From assembly GCA_019137255.1 (NCBI GenBank), contig WPDH01000032.1:1-20097 (forward strand): 20,097 nucleotides of DNA, read 5' to 3'. The first letter of the stretch is position 1; every line of letters begins with the position of its first letter. A program made the translations under genes and the position numbers. This DNA comes from Corinectria fuckeliana. Taxonomy: Eukaryota > Ascomycota > Sordariomycetes > Hypocreales > Nectriaceae. The notes under the pieces were generated by a model, which saw only the letters and a list, made by a program, of their open reading frames with translations, was not told where the DNA came from and ran no database searches. Shown in pieces: positions 8,401 through 19,335 of this stretch.

Positions 8401-11400
8401 CTATTTTTAACTCTTTTATATTTATTATCTAACTCTTTTAGGAGGGTAAAATAATATATTACTATTATATACTATATTACTATTATTTAGCACTTATATG
8501 TTTTATTTTTATAGCCTCTTACTTATATTATAGTTATAATAAGACTCTTTTTTAGACTTATCCTTAAAGATAAGACTTATTACTTCTTCTATTTTTTGTT
8601 AGGTTACTAGTAATAGTATAAGTCTAGGTTTTTATTCTAACTGTTATACTTAGTTAAGAGTAGTATATTTTATTTCTTTTTTATACTATTTCTTACCTAC
8701 TTATCTTACTATTTGCTCTACTCTTATAATATTTATAGTATATTACTTTAAGTATAACCCTCTAGTAATCTCTACTAGATTTAATAGTATTTATCTCTTA
8801 ACTATACTTATTAAGTTGCTAATAAGCTTATAAAATATACCTTCTAGTTTATTAGTAGTAGTATTTTATATCTAAATAATAAGGTGAAAGTATACTAAAA
8901 ACCTCTTCTTAATTATAAGGTAATTTACCTAACCTTAACTTATAGTAAGAATATACTCTCTTCTAATCTTAAGCTTATTAAGCTAGATAGCTGCTCTTAT
9001 TACCCTAATTAGGTCTTACCTAGCTTAGTAAAAGTAAGACTTTCTATTATCCTTAAGGTTTATCTACTTATACTTAGATTACTAAGCTTTATAATAAGAG
9101 TAAGTAGCTTAGGTTAGTAAGTAAGTACTAATTATATAATTACTTATACTTATAGCTAGGATTTATACTATAAGGTGAAAAGAGTATAAGCTGCTAAATA
9201 GGGTTTTAAAAAGCTTATATATTATTAATACTTATATATACCTTCTCTCTAATTTTTAGCTTATTACTATCTTAGTTATACTAATAAACCTGTTTATTAT
9301 TAGCTATAATAGTACCTAGTATGTAATAGTAATAAGAATATAAAGCTTCTTATACTAGTTATAAGCTACTTAGAGGCTAAAAGTCTAACAGATAAGCTTA
9401 TAACTCTAACAGACTGCTATATAAAACAGTTTATATACTTATCTCTTTTATACTATAAGGCTACTTTTTAAAGCCTAAAGGATAAAAAGGTTATTAAAAA
9501 GGTTATATAAATTATAACTATATATCTTATTACTTATAATATAGTATAATACTATATTATTTATAGCTATATATTAGTTATAAAATATATTTACTATAAT
9601 ATTATAGCAGAATATAAGCAGCCTCCTATTAGGAAAGTTAGCTAGTACCTAGTCTGTAATATTACTCCTCTTAACCTAACAGCTAAACTTATATATCTTA
9701 TACTAGATATTCTACTAAAATAAGTTAATTACTATAAAGTGTAGGTATTTATATTAAAGTAGTCTTACTTTAAGCTGTTTAAGAATATAAAACTTCTTAA
9801 TTTATATCTTAGCCTACTATAAGTAAAAGCTTATATTATATATATTCTTAAGGATTTTTTACTACTACTTATAATTATTATATAGTATACTATTACATAT
9901 TATAATCCACTCTCTAATAGCTTTATAAAAGTATATAACATTCTAGTTAAATTTGCCTAGTTTTTACTAGCTAAAGCTGTAAGTAGTAAATCTAATACTT
10001 ATTTTAAGCCTCTTATACTTAACTGTAAGTACTATCCTCTTACTTATCTAAGTATCTTTATACTACTTTATAGTCTAGTAATTATCTTATAGTAAGGTCT
10101 CTTTTATAATAAGAGTAGAGAAGTATAAAAAGTATAAGCTATATAAAGCTATAACTATAATAACTATCTCTAAAAGAGAGAACTTAGTTAAGACAGCTAA
10201 GTATAAGTGTTTAAAAAGGAAGTAGTAGCAGTTAATAGAGGCTTATAAGAATCTAGCTATATTAGCTAAGATAATAGTAAAATATAACACCTTCTTAGTT
10301 AGGTTAGCTATAAAAGGTTACTAAGTGTAGTATTAAATAATCTAGTAGAGGAGAGTTAAGAAGATCTTATTCTCTACCTAAATACTACTTATAAAAGGGG
10401 TAATATTATTAGGTGTTATATCTAAAATATTATAGTAGATATAAAGCTTACTAAGCTAGTATCTTATAATAATAGTTAAGATATACTAGTTAAGGCCTTA
10501 AGTGCTCTTACCTTAGTTAATAAGATATGCTAAATTAAGAGCTAAAAACTTAATTATCTAAGAGTAGAATAAGTACTTTTTAGTAGTATTAAATAGAACC
10601 TTAATAAGATTATAATACTATATATATATAAGGCCTTACTATAGCTTTCTATTATACACTCTATATATAAGAGTTATATATATAGTATTATAAAGTATAA
10701 CCTAAAAGTACTTATTTTTTTATAAGTATAGCTTTTAGCCTAAGCTTAGCTTATTATAGTTATAGCTTTATAACTAGTAGATATTATAAAATATATTAAG
10801 ATAGTACTTTCTTTATAGTAAGCTATTATAAGTGAAAACACCTAATAAACAAAAGGTATACTATTAGCTAATATTAAGATAAGTATTATTAGAGTTAATA
10901 TAGGTTTTATTAATTATCTTATCCTACTAGTTCTTTTAGTAATTTATAGTATATTTAAGAGTAGGTGTAAGATATATAAGCTTAGTATTCTTAGATAATA
11001 AGAAGAGGTGTACACTCTAGTATATAAGAAACCTAATAGCCTAAGCTTAGATCTAAGTTTATATAACCTCTAAGTAGATAAGCTATATATTATAGTAGAT
11101 TATCTTAAAGCAGGCTAAATATCCCTTAGGAACTACTAAGATAGTCTTACTAACTGCTCTTTTTAGTATTATAATAAAAGTAGTCTTATCTTTATAGATA
11201 GCTATTAAATTAGTTAAAGCTGCTATATAAGAGCAGAGAATATATTATAGTATATTACTATTATTAATAACATCTTATATAGATAAGAGTATAATCTTAT
11301 TAGTCTAGTATATAAACTACTTAATTAGTAAGTAGGTATATCTAACTAGGTTAGTTAGTTTATCTTAATATAAAGTAGGAAAGAATATTTATATATATAT

Positions 11401-12790
11401 ATTAGTAAGCCTAGTAATATACCTAAAGTAGTAGTTAAAAACCTAATAGATAAGCTTTATAATAGCTAGCTAGCTAGATAGTAAGCCTATCTATAAGAGA
11501 ATAGTATCTTTTACCTAGTATATAAAAATACTAAGATAAATATTATCTATAAGGTTAAAAATTACCTATATAGTAGGGTACTACTAGAGGGTAAACTATA
11601 CTATAGTAAGACTTTAAGAAAAGTAATATAAGCTATTAATATTAAATATACAGTTAATTACTATTATTATAGTCTTTAAGTTAACTAAGTAGTATAAGTA
11701 TAAGTAGAGCTATAGTAATAGTATATCTAAGTTAGAAGACCTTTTAAATATAGTATAATATATATAACTAATATTCTTAGACCTATTAGTATCTATACTA
11801 AGTATCTAGTTATATAAGATAAGATTAAGAAGGTCTTTTAGTATATCTAAGATATATAAGAGCTAAGTATCTTAAATACTACTACTCTTAAGTGTATACT
11901 AAATATCTACTATAAAATAATACTAATTATATACTCTTATACTATCCTAAGTAATTCTAATCTTATTCTTATATTTATACTTATAGTCTTATATAAAGTA
12001 GCTAATAGGCTGTTTCTACTTAAAGGTAAGAAGCTTATAGAGTGTAGTACTATCTAGCTTAGTATTAGTACTATCTAGGGTGTCTTTTATACTCCTCTAG
12101 ATAGCTCTTATAAGTATAGTCTATATATTATCTAGCTTTTTATTATTATAAGAGGGGGGGCTATTAAATTATAAGCTAGTTAGTATAAGAGATAAAAGTA
12201 AAGCTAGAGTATTATAAATCTAGTATATTAGTAAGATACTAAAAGAGTTACTATTACTATTTAAATTATCTAATAAGTGCTTTTCTATTATATTAGTACT
12301 ATATATTTTTAGGTGTTTCTTAATATTCTTTCTTATAGAATCTACTTTCTTATTAAGCTATATCTCCTCTATAAGTATTAGGCGATTATTTTATAGTATA
12401 TATTTAATAAAAGTATTATTACTAAGACTATTATTTACCTTAGAATTTATATAAGATAAGTAATTAAGATATATATTTTTAGTAGTATTTATAAGAGATA
12501 AAAGGTATACTTATATAGATATTTTAATAGTATTTTCTTTATATTAAGAAAGTATAGTTATATTAGAGGTAGGTATTAGAGAGTATATTATTACTAGCTT
12601 ATATATAGCTAGGTTAAGATTAGAATAAATAAGAGAATTAGTTAAGATATTAAGTAGTAAATAGATATAAAGTCTAGTAATATTATTAGTAGTAAGTAAG
12701 ATATATAAGAGTATTAGTATTAAATATTTAAACTAAATAAAGTTAGTAGAGGGTTTATATATTATTTATAATATAAGAGTTTATTAATAG
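8401..12790 (+). pseudogene. very long decayed coding-like frame, about 1,460 codons
   Basis: One plus-strand phase (codon starts at positions equal to 1 modulo 3) stays protein-like from about 8401 to about 12790 with no frameshift that I can see. It is broken only by TAA/TAG/TGA, at roughly 9% of codons in the part I counted. Segments read like ordinary protein: SLTDKLITLTDCYIKQF near 9380, KPSNIPKVVVKNLIDKLYN near 11408, RPFKYSIIYITNILRPISIY near 11737, and a Lys/Gln-rich C-terminal region near 12640. I find no RT, integrase, DDE, helicase or zinc-knuckle signature. One possibility is the long non-helicase part of a fungal telomere-linked-helicase-like protein, but I cannot support that from motifs. 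It may equally be an undescribed transposon protein. In-phase antisense stops are about as frequent, so the strand rests on protein-likeness and the CT tract at 7753. Confidence 0.42.
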
Positions 12791-12998
12791 TAATAATATA
12801 TATAATTATACTTTTAGATAATAGCTTACTTTTTAGCTAAAGTTTACTAAATTACTAGTTAGTCTTATTTCTTATATAGTAGTACTATTATAGTTACTTA
12901 TTAGTTAGACTATTATATAATAAAAAAGAAGTTAAAATAAAATACTAAGTTATATTTTATATAAGGTGAATTAGTTATAGTAAGAGAAGAATATATAA
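12791..12998. other. AT-rich spacer before hairpin
   Basis: Downstream of the long frame the phase is lost and no other frame is convincing. Nothing else is seen before the hairpin at 12999. Confidence 0.4.
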
Positions 12999-13070
12999 AG
13001 ATAGCCTTTAGAAATAGTTATTAAGAAATAAATATTAATAATTCTTAATAGTTATTCTTAAAGGCTGTCT
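12999..13070. repeat. single hairpin element, 29-bp arms
   Basis: Left arm 12999-13027 and right arm 13042-13070 pair at 24 of 29 positions, all mismatches being transitions, with a 14-nt loop. This is the longest and the rightmost member of the family. None occurs in the remaining 7 kb. Confidence 0.8.
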
Positions 13071-13392
13071 TAAAATTATAATAAGAATAAATATAAGGTA
13101 AGAAGTAGAAATTTTAATATAGTAGTATTAAAATATAATCCTTAGAAATACTTATAAGAACTAATATTAACTAAGTTCTAAATAATTATTTATAGAGTTA
13201 ATATTATATTAATAAGAAATATATATAAATTAAGAAAATAGAGAGAATAAGTACCTAAAAAATCCTAGGAAAATTACTATAAATACTATATATAAAGAAG
13301 AATAAGTTTATATTTAAAGTATAATTTTATATTATTAAGAGACTTCTATCTAGCTAAAGTTATATTAGTAGTTAAGTTATAAGATAATATAA

Positions 13393-13464
13393 CTAGGTTC
13401 TTAAGTGTGGCTAGGTTCTTAAGTATAGTTAGGTTCTTAAGTATAGCTAGGTTATTTAGTATAG
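13393..13464 (+). repeat. minisatellite, 18 bp x 4
   Basis: Four head-to-tail copies of CTAGGTTCTTAAGTATAG-type units start at 13393, 13411, 13429 and 13447. Differences are mostly transitions (GTGG/ATAG, C/T at the first base), plus a divergent last copy. Confidence 0.93.
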
Positions 13465-13476
13465 CTTATTTTTAGC

Positions 13477-13611
13477 AACCTACTAATTACTATATTTAAT
13501 TGTTTACTACTAAGCCTTTTAGTAACCTACTAATTACCTAATTTAAATTATTTACTACTAAGCTTTTAAGCATAGCCTACTAATTACCTAAAGTGAATTT
13601 TCTACTGCTAA
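13477..13611 (+). repeat. minisatellite, about 47-50 bp x 3
   Basis: Three copies start at 13477, 13524 and 13574. Each begins with (A/G)CCTACTAATTAC and ends with TTACTACTAAGC-like sequence. The third is slightly shorter and reads CTACTGCTAAGAC at its end. It directly follows the 18-bp repeat. Confidence 0.88.
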
Positions 13612-14379
13612 GACTTATATAAGTCCCTAGAAAGTCTTAACCTACTTATATCTCTTTTCTTATAGCTTTAAAACTAAAAGGAAATTAAATATACTAAAAA
13701 TATCTTTATATATTTATATAAAGAGGAGAATCTAATAAAAATATAAAAGAAATATATATTAAATATAAGATTCTAGCTTTTATCTGTATATTTTTATATA
13801 AGAGTAGTAAGAGGTTTTTTATCTTATAGCTTACTATTAGAGTTTTTTCCTCTTATTATAAATTAGTTTAAGTTACTTAGAAGAAAAACTAGATAGCTAT
13901 AAGCTAAATTAGGTATAAATAAATATTACTTTAGGTAGAAATTATTAGATTATTAAATTATAAGTTTTCTCTCTTACTTATAAACTACTCTCTCTTTTAA
14001 ACTACTTTTTTATAATATTATAAAACTTATTCTTAATAAATACTTATTAATTAAATAATAATATAATACTAGAAATTAGGTATTTTTTTACTATTTAGAA
14101 GGTTAAGCTGTTACTTAAAATATATATCTTAAAATTTAATTTTCTTATATTTTTTTAATATTTTTAGTATATTTACTATTTTTTTTATTAGTTTTTAAGC
14201 TTTTATTATATTTAAAACTTTAATAATAATATTTAATATTTTTCTTACTTACCTAGTTTCTGCTTACTATAGCTCTAATCTGCCTCTAAAATACATTCTA
14301 ACACTAGAATCTAAATCCTTATATATATATTACCCTAGGGATAATAGCATATTAGGACTATAATGATAGTACTAATATG

Positions 14380-15650
14380 CTTTTAATAGCTATTAATTTA
14401 AGAGTATATAAACTTAACTAAAATTAATATAACTCTCTTATAAGAATTAGCTAGTATATACTAAGTAAAAATAATAAACTTATTATAAAACTAAGTAGAA
14501 TACTAGTAGATAACCTAGAAAATAAAGCATATAGTACTATTACTAAAATTATCCCTACTATATCTTTTAAATAAGTTTAGCATATTATCTAAACTTATAT
14601 GTTTACATATAAGGTGCAGGCCTATATCTTATATAAGAAGGATATAATATATAACTATAAAACAGCCCTTAAGAACTAAATCACTATAAATATTACTATA
14701 GCCCTCACCTCTATTATTAATACAGCTCTTACTATACCCTTAGATTATAAGAGAGGCTAACCCTCCTATATATTAATCACAGTATAAAACCTAATACTCT
14801 TAAACTAAAGAAATATAAAGCGAATAACCTAAAGCTGTGTTAAACATAAAGTTATAATCTAAACAAGAAATACACCTTCTAATATTAATAGCTAAACCCT
14901 AAAAGATACTATTAAGATAGTAAACTAGGCTTATAGTAACTCTAGTATTATTATAGTAAGAAAGCTACTAAGTAGTAATACTATTCTTATATTCTATATA
15001 GTAGATAAGATATAAGCTATCTATACTAAAGATTAGATTACTAAAGCCTTTAGTAATAGTATAGCTCTCTCCTCTCTAATATTTATAGTAATAGTAAAAA
15101 GAATCTAACTTATATCTGTCTTAAATAATACTAATAAGCTTATTAAAGAAATTAATAGATCTAATTAACTAAAAATCCTTTAAGTTAAAAAGTAAAAGAC
15201 TAGCTAACTTAGCCCTAAAGCAAAAACAAACCTTATCCTATATATTAGCTCTATTAAAAAGGCTAACTACCTATATAATAACAGCCTACTACTTAATATA
15301 TAACTATATAACTATAAGCTCTTTAATAAGAGGCTTTAACCCACCTAATACTATAACTACTTTAAGTTTAAATACCTAGCTTAAAACTATAAATCAGCCC
15401 TAACCTATAGATATTATAGAGGTGTTATATATACTAATAGAGAAGGATATCTAACTAAATATAAAAAAATCCCTCTAAACTGTATTCTTTATAAGAGTGA
15501 ACACCTAGCTTAGAGCTATAACTATCTTATTATAGTCTTATACTAGGCCTAGGCTAAGAAAAAATACTTAGATAGACCTCTCTACTTCTAAGAATATATA
15601 GTAACTAAACCTCTAACTTAGAGGCTTTTACTCTTACCACTCTTACTATT
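14380..15650 (+). pseudogene. Tad1-like LINE ORF1 (Gag-like, zinc-knuckle) remnant
   Basis: The frame with codon starts at 1 modulo 3 runs from about 14380, where an ATG survives, to about 15650. In LINEs of this group ORF1 is the nucleic-acid-binding Gag-like protein that packages element RNA. Evidence: a mid-protein helix-rich region at about 14950-15200, then SPKAKTNLILYISSIKKANY (15211-15270), which matches the Gag core that precedes the knuckles in Tad-type ORF1. At 15349-15390 there is an exact C-X2-C-X4-H-X4-C layout in which all four ligand codons now read TAC or TAT (Tyr). Two further Cys/His-like clusters follow at 15406-15450 and 15481-15525; the last keeps TGT at 15481 and CAC at 15502. 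There are many in-frame TAA/TAG. The N-terminus and exact end are uncertain. Confidence 0.85.
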
Positions 15651-15829
15651 AGCTTAGCTTATTTAGTTCTTATTAAGAAAACCTAAAAGGCCTTCTAGCT
15701 TAATAAATAGATTATATATAGTATCTACTAGCCTAGCCCTAATATAAGCCTAAGCCGCCTATATATTATCCCCTCTTTTAATAATTATCTTAGTCTTATT
15801 ACTATTACTATCCCCCCTCTAGACTACTA

Positions 15830-18800
15830 ATTAATACTAGTACTATATTAAAATACTAATTATTAAGCCACCCTAACTTATATTACACTATAGGCCTATA
15901 GTAAATATAATATAATTATACTTTTTAAGCCTAATAAGAACCTTAAGATAGAAGCCCTAGCCTGCTTAAGATATTATAACTATTATATAGTCTACTATAA
16001 TAAGCATATAATAGTTTATATAAATAAACAGTATAAGCCTAAGTTGTAAATATTATAAGCAGAAGAAGACTAGGTTAGTATTACTTTTATAAAAACCTAA
16101 TACTAAATTATTACCTTATATAATCTCTTAAATAGTAGAGGTAACTTACTTATACTATAAGCTCTTACTAGCACTACTTTAAATAATTATACACTCCTTA
16201 TAAGTAATTTTAACTTTTACTACTTGCTTTAAGACTATTATAGCCACTTAGACTAAGATAGTAATAGCCTTATAGAGAAGGCGTTATAACTCTATATTAG
16301 CCTTTTTACCCCTTATAGAATAGTCACCAGGTTAGCTTAAGACTACTAAAATAGCACTTTAGATCTTACCTAAGCTACTAAAACTATTAATACCTCTTAT
16401 ATAAAAACTAACTATAACCTAAAAGAGTCTAACTATATCTCTTAGCATATTTATATTATAAACACCTATAAAAAGATAGCTCTTAAGCTAGACTCTAAAT
16501 TTAACTAGAAGAAAACCCACTAGTAAAAAGCAGCTAATAAAGTAATAGTCTATCTCTATTATATATCTAGTAGTATAATAACCACCCTAGAGGCCCTAAA
16601 TATAAAAGTTAAATAGCTTCTTAAGTAACTTACTATAATTATAAAATATATAACCCTAAAGTAGAAAAAACCTAGACCTTATTATAACTCTTAGTAAAAT
16701 AGTAAAATAGCTAAAGTAACTTCTAAACTTAAGTGAGTATACTATATAGCCTAATAAACTAGCTACCTAGCAGACTAGTATACACACTCTAAGATATATA
16801 TAGTATAAGATTAGTATATATAGAATATATAATATACCCTCTAGAGGAAACTTCTAATTAAGCTCTTATAGTATAATATAATATAATTTTAAAATATAAA
16901 AAGATAGGCTAAACTATATAGTAGAACTACTATAACTTCTTTATAGCTTTTACCTCTTATCTACTAAGACTAACCTAAGCTAGTAACACTTTACGCAAAT
17001 AAAGCTAAGATCTTAACAAGAAAATTCTTTCTTAAACCTTAAGCAGATAACTCTAACCTCCCCCTCTTTTCACCCCTTAAGATACCTAAACCTAAGTTAG
17101 GCTATATACACTTAATAATAGACCCTAAAGAGGTCTAAAAAGCTCTATACTAAATCAAGTTATAAAAGGCCCTAAAGAAGAATAAAATCTCTATAAGATT
17201 TCTTAAAGCATATAGTAACCTACTTATTCTTATAATTACTAAAATAGTAAATATAAGCTTTACTATTAGTTACTTCTTAATATGCTTTCACACTATAATT
17301 ACTATAATTATCCTAAAAGCTAATAANNAAAAGCTAATAAGACTAAAAAATAATAGTAAACAGTATTAGGCTAGCACCTAATATTACTATTTAATATAAT
17401 TAGTAAGATTATTAAAACAGTTATTAGTAAGCATATTATAACTATAGTAGAAGAGAAGAGGCTACTACCTTTAGAGCAAATAAGTAATAGGCTTAAAAAG
17501 TTAATAGAGCTAGCTTTAGCTGTAGTTGTTAAATTAGTATATATAGTATAAGCCTAATATAGCCTTATCTCTCTCCTCTAGCTTAACTTTATAAGAGCCT
17601 TTAATAGTATTAACTATAGATAACTTATTATTACCTTATAACTAAAAGGATTCTTTAGATAGCTCTTAGTATAGCTTACTAGCTATCTTATATTATAAAC
17701 AACACAGCTCTAATTTAATAGCTAAACCTTTAACCTAATTAAAGTTAAAATAAGAGTCCCCTAAGAATCCCTTTTATTACCTATTCTATTTATTCTCTTT
17801 ATTTCTAGCCTTTATAAAGCTCTTAATAACACCCTTAGGATATTAGTTATTAGATTTACAGATAATATAAACCTGCTAGTATTTAGCTATAATATAAAAG
17901 AGACCTAAACCTAGCTTAAGACTATATAAGAAATATATAATAATTAGGCCTAAACAAATAGTATAACTTAGAAACTAGATAAAATATAACTCTTTTACTT
18001 TACTTATAAATATATAGCAGACTAGATATAAATCTAACTTAGAGACTTAATAGTATAACCTACCTAAACCTATAGGTTTCTTAAACTCTTCCTTTATTAT
18101 AAACTACTATAAGGCTTATATATAAACCACCTTAAAGGGAAACTTAAGCGCTAATATTAAGCTCTTACTATAATTACTATAAGTATATAAAAGGTTAGCC
18201 TTAAAAGAGTAAGATTAATTTATATATAAGTTATCTATTCTACTATAGTCTATAGTATAAGAGCCTACTACACTCTAACAGCCTTTAGTAGTAAGCCTTA
18301 AAGTATTATATAAGCACTTATATTAGAATAGACTTAGAACCTATATATAGTAGTAGAGGCTTATAAAGCTATACCTACTTACCTACTAGAGATAGAGCTA
18401 GCTGTCCCCCCTCTTAATATCTATCTTAACAAACTAGCCGCCTAATTTTATAATTATACTAAGAGATAAGATACCACTTAGCTTATTAGGGCTACTACTA
18501 CTATAGCTTTAAGATGAATTTACTATAAGTAGTAGTAAAGACTATAATAGTAACTATAGTAAGAAGTTAGAGATTAGCTTAAAAGCTAGCTCTCCTATAA
18601 AGAGTATAAACTAATATTAGTAGTAATAAAAGCTTACACTCTTTCTAAATAGACTATATAGTAAACCTAACTCTAAGATAAAGTAAGAGAGCACTAGAGG
18701 ACTAATTAACTTAAACTAGCTAAAGCTTATCTCCCTACTAATAATAAAAGAGTATTATACTTATACTAAGACCTTAATAAATATTAAAGCTTAATACTTA

Positions 18801-19081
18801 TATAGCTATAAACAGGAAAAATTAGTCTTAGAAGCTTTCTCTTCTAGAGGTATATACCTAATATATCTTTACTATAGTACCTATATAGAACTAGTAAAAA
18901 AACACCTAAATATATTATTATTTTTTACCCTAAGTACACTAAGCAATAAGAACACCTAATAAACCCACTATAAAACTAATATAAGTTTAGGCTCTAACTA
19001 TCTAAGTGTAAAACTACTTAACTGCTTACCTAGTAGTTTCTAAGCTAATATATTATCTTATACTATAAACTAGCTTTATAA
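15830..19081 (+). pseudogene. Tad1-like LINE ORF2 (endonuclease-reverse transcriptase) remnant
   Basis: ORF2 nicks target DNA and copies element RNA by target-primed reverse transcription. Frame 0 modulo 3 to 17326, then 2 modulo 3 after the NN gap. Endonuclease (about 15840-16500): the GDFN..HH motif reads SNFNFYY at 16203-16223; the Ser-Thr-Leu-Asp motif survives at 16353-16364; the SDH motif reads Ser-Asn-Tyr at 16428-16436. RT (about 17090-18190): the pre-finger region is at 17110-17320; LDIxGAFD reads LNFIRAFN at 17582-17605; the PQGS motif reads VP-stop-ES at 17756-17770; FADD reads FTDN at 17855-17866. The post-RT thumb runs to about 18450. Near the end, TGKISLRSFL (18812) precedes a C-X-C-X8-H-X4-C layout at 18878-18928 with every ligand changed to Tyr. 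No RNase H motif is clear. About 1,080 codons, near full length; it ends at the TAA 19079-19081. Confidence 0.93.
17315..17340. other. NN gap flanked by identical 12-mers (probable assembly join)
   Basis: AAAAGCTAATAA occurs at 17315-17326 and again at 17329-17340, separated by the only two Ns in the window (17327-17328). The RT frame is 0 modulo 3 before and 2 modulo 3 after. Counting one 12-mer plus NN as extra (14 nt) puts both halves of the RT into one frame, with the usual RT motif 1-2 sequence reading through. An uncollapsed contig overlap explains this best. Confidence 0.85.
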
Positions 19082-19335
19082 ATCTATAGTAACTATAATT
19101 AAGTTTATAGCCTTATAATAAGAATAGTATACTACTATACTAAGTGCTTTTTACCCCCCTTATAGGGAGTATAAAATACACTTAGAAAAAGCTATAAAAG
19201 GTAAAAAACCAGCCTAATTATAATAGCTACTAATTCTAATTAAATCCTTTAACCCCCTATTAAAATCCTCTAAGCTTATAATACTAACTTATAAACCTAA
19301 CTTAAACTTATACCTCTACTACTTACTATCTAATC
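19082..19335. other. LINE 3' flank or 3' UTR
   Basis: After the ORF2 end the plus strand stays C-rich relative to G, with CCCCCCT at 19154 and CCCCCT at 19252, to about 19320. This is consistent with a LINE 3' untranslated region. I see no poly-A or simple-repeat tail. It ends against the minus-strand remnant starting at 19336, so the two elements are tail to tail. Confidence 0.45.

Larger units (their letters stand above)
13071..14240. other. AT-rich non-coding stretch with minisatellites
   Basis: There is no convincing frame on either strand. It holds two minisatellites (13393-13464 and 13477-13611). The last 300 bases are T-rich, with long T runs (for example 14088, 14150, 14180). Base character changes at about 14240, where the plus strand becomes C-rich relative to G, the signature of the LINE that follows. 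Confidence 0.55.
14240..19330 (+). mobile_element. dead Tad1-like LINE (non-LTR retrotransposon)
   Basis: In order on the plus strand: a Gag-like ORF1 with a CCHC knuckle, then ORF2 with an AP-type endonuclease, a reverse transcriptase and a C-terminal Cys/His motif. This order and these motifs are those of the fungal Tad1 group. Overall length (about 5 kb) is close to that of a full element. Both ends are uncertain: I see no poly-A tail or clear target-site duplication. The 5' end is placed where base composition changes, and the 3' end where a minus-strand remnant begins. All catalytic centres are damaged by RIP-type changes, so the copy cannot move. No hairpin-family member is inside it, which suggests a separate origin from the left domain. 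Confidence 0.85.

Noticed and set aside
8401..12790. Ty3/Ty1-type polyprotein
   Set aside because: No protease, RT (YxDD), RNase H or integrase motif appears in order, and I found no flanking LTR pair by eye.
2385..13070. CRISPR array or tRNA-like structures
   Set aside because: Spacing is irregular, there are no unique spacers of constant length, no cloverleaf and no conserved tRNA boxes. The genome is fungal in character.
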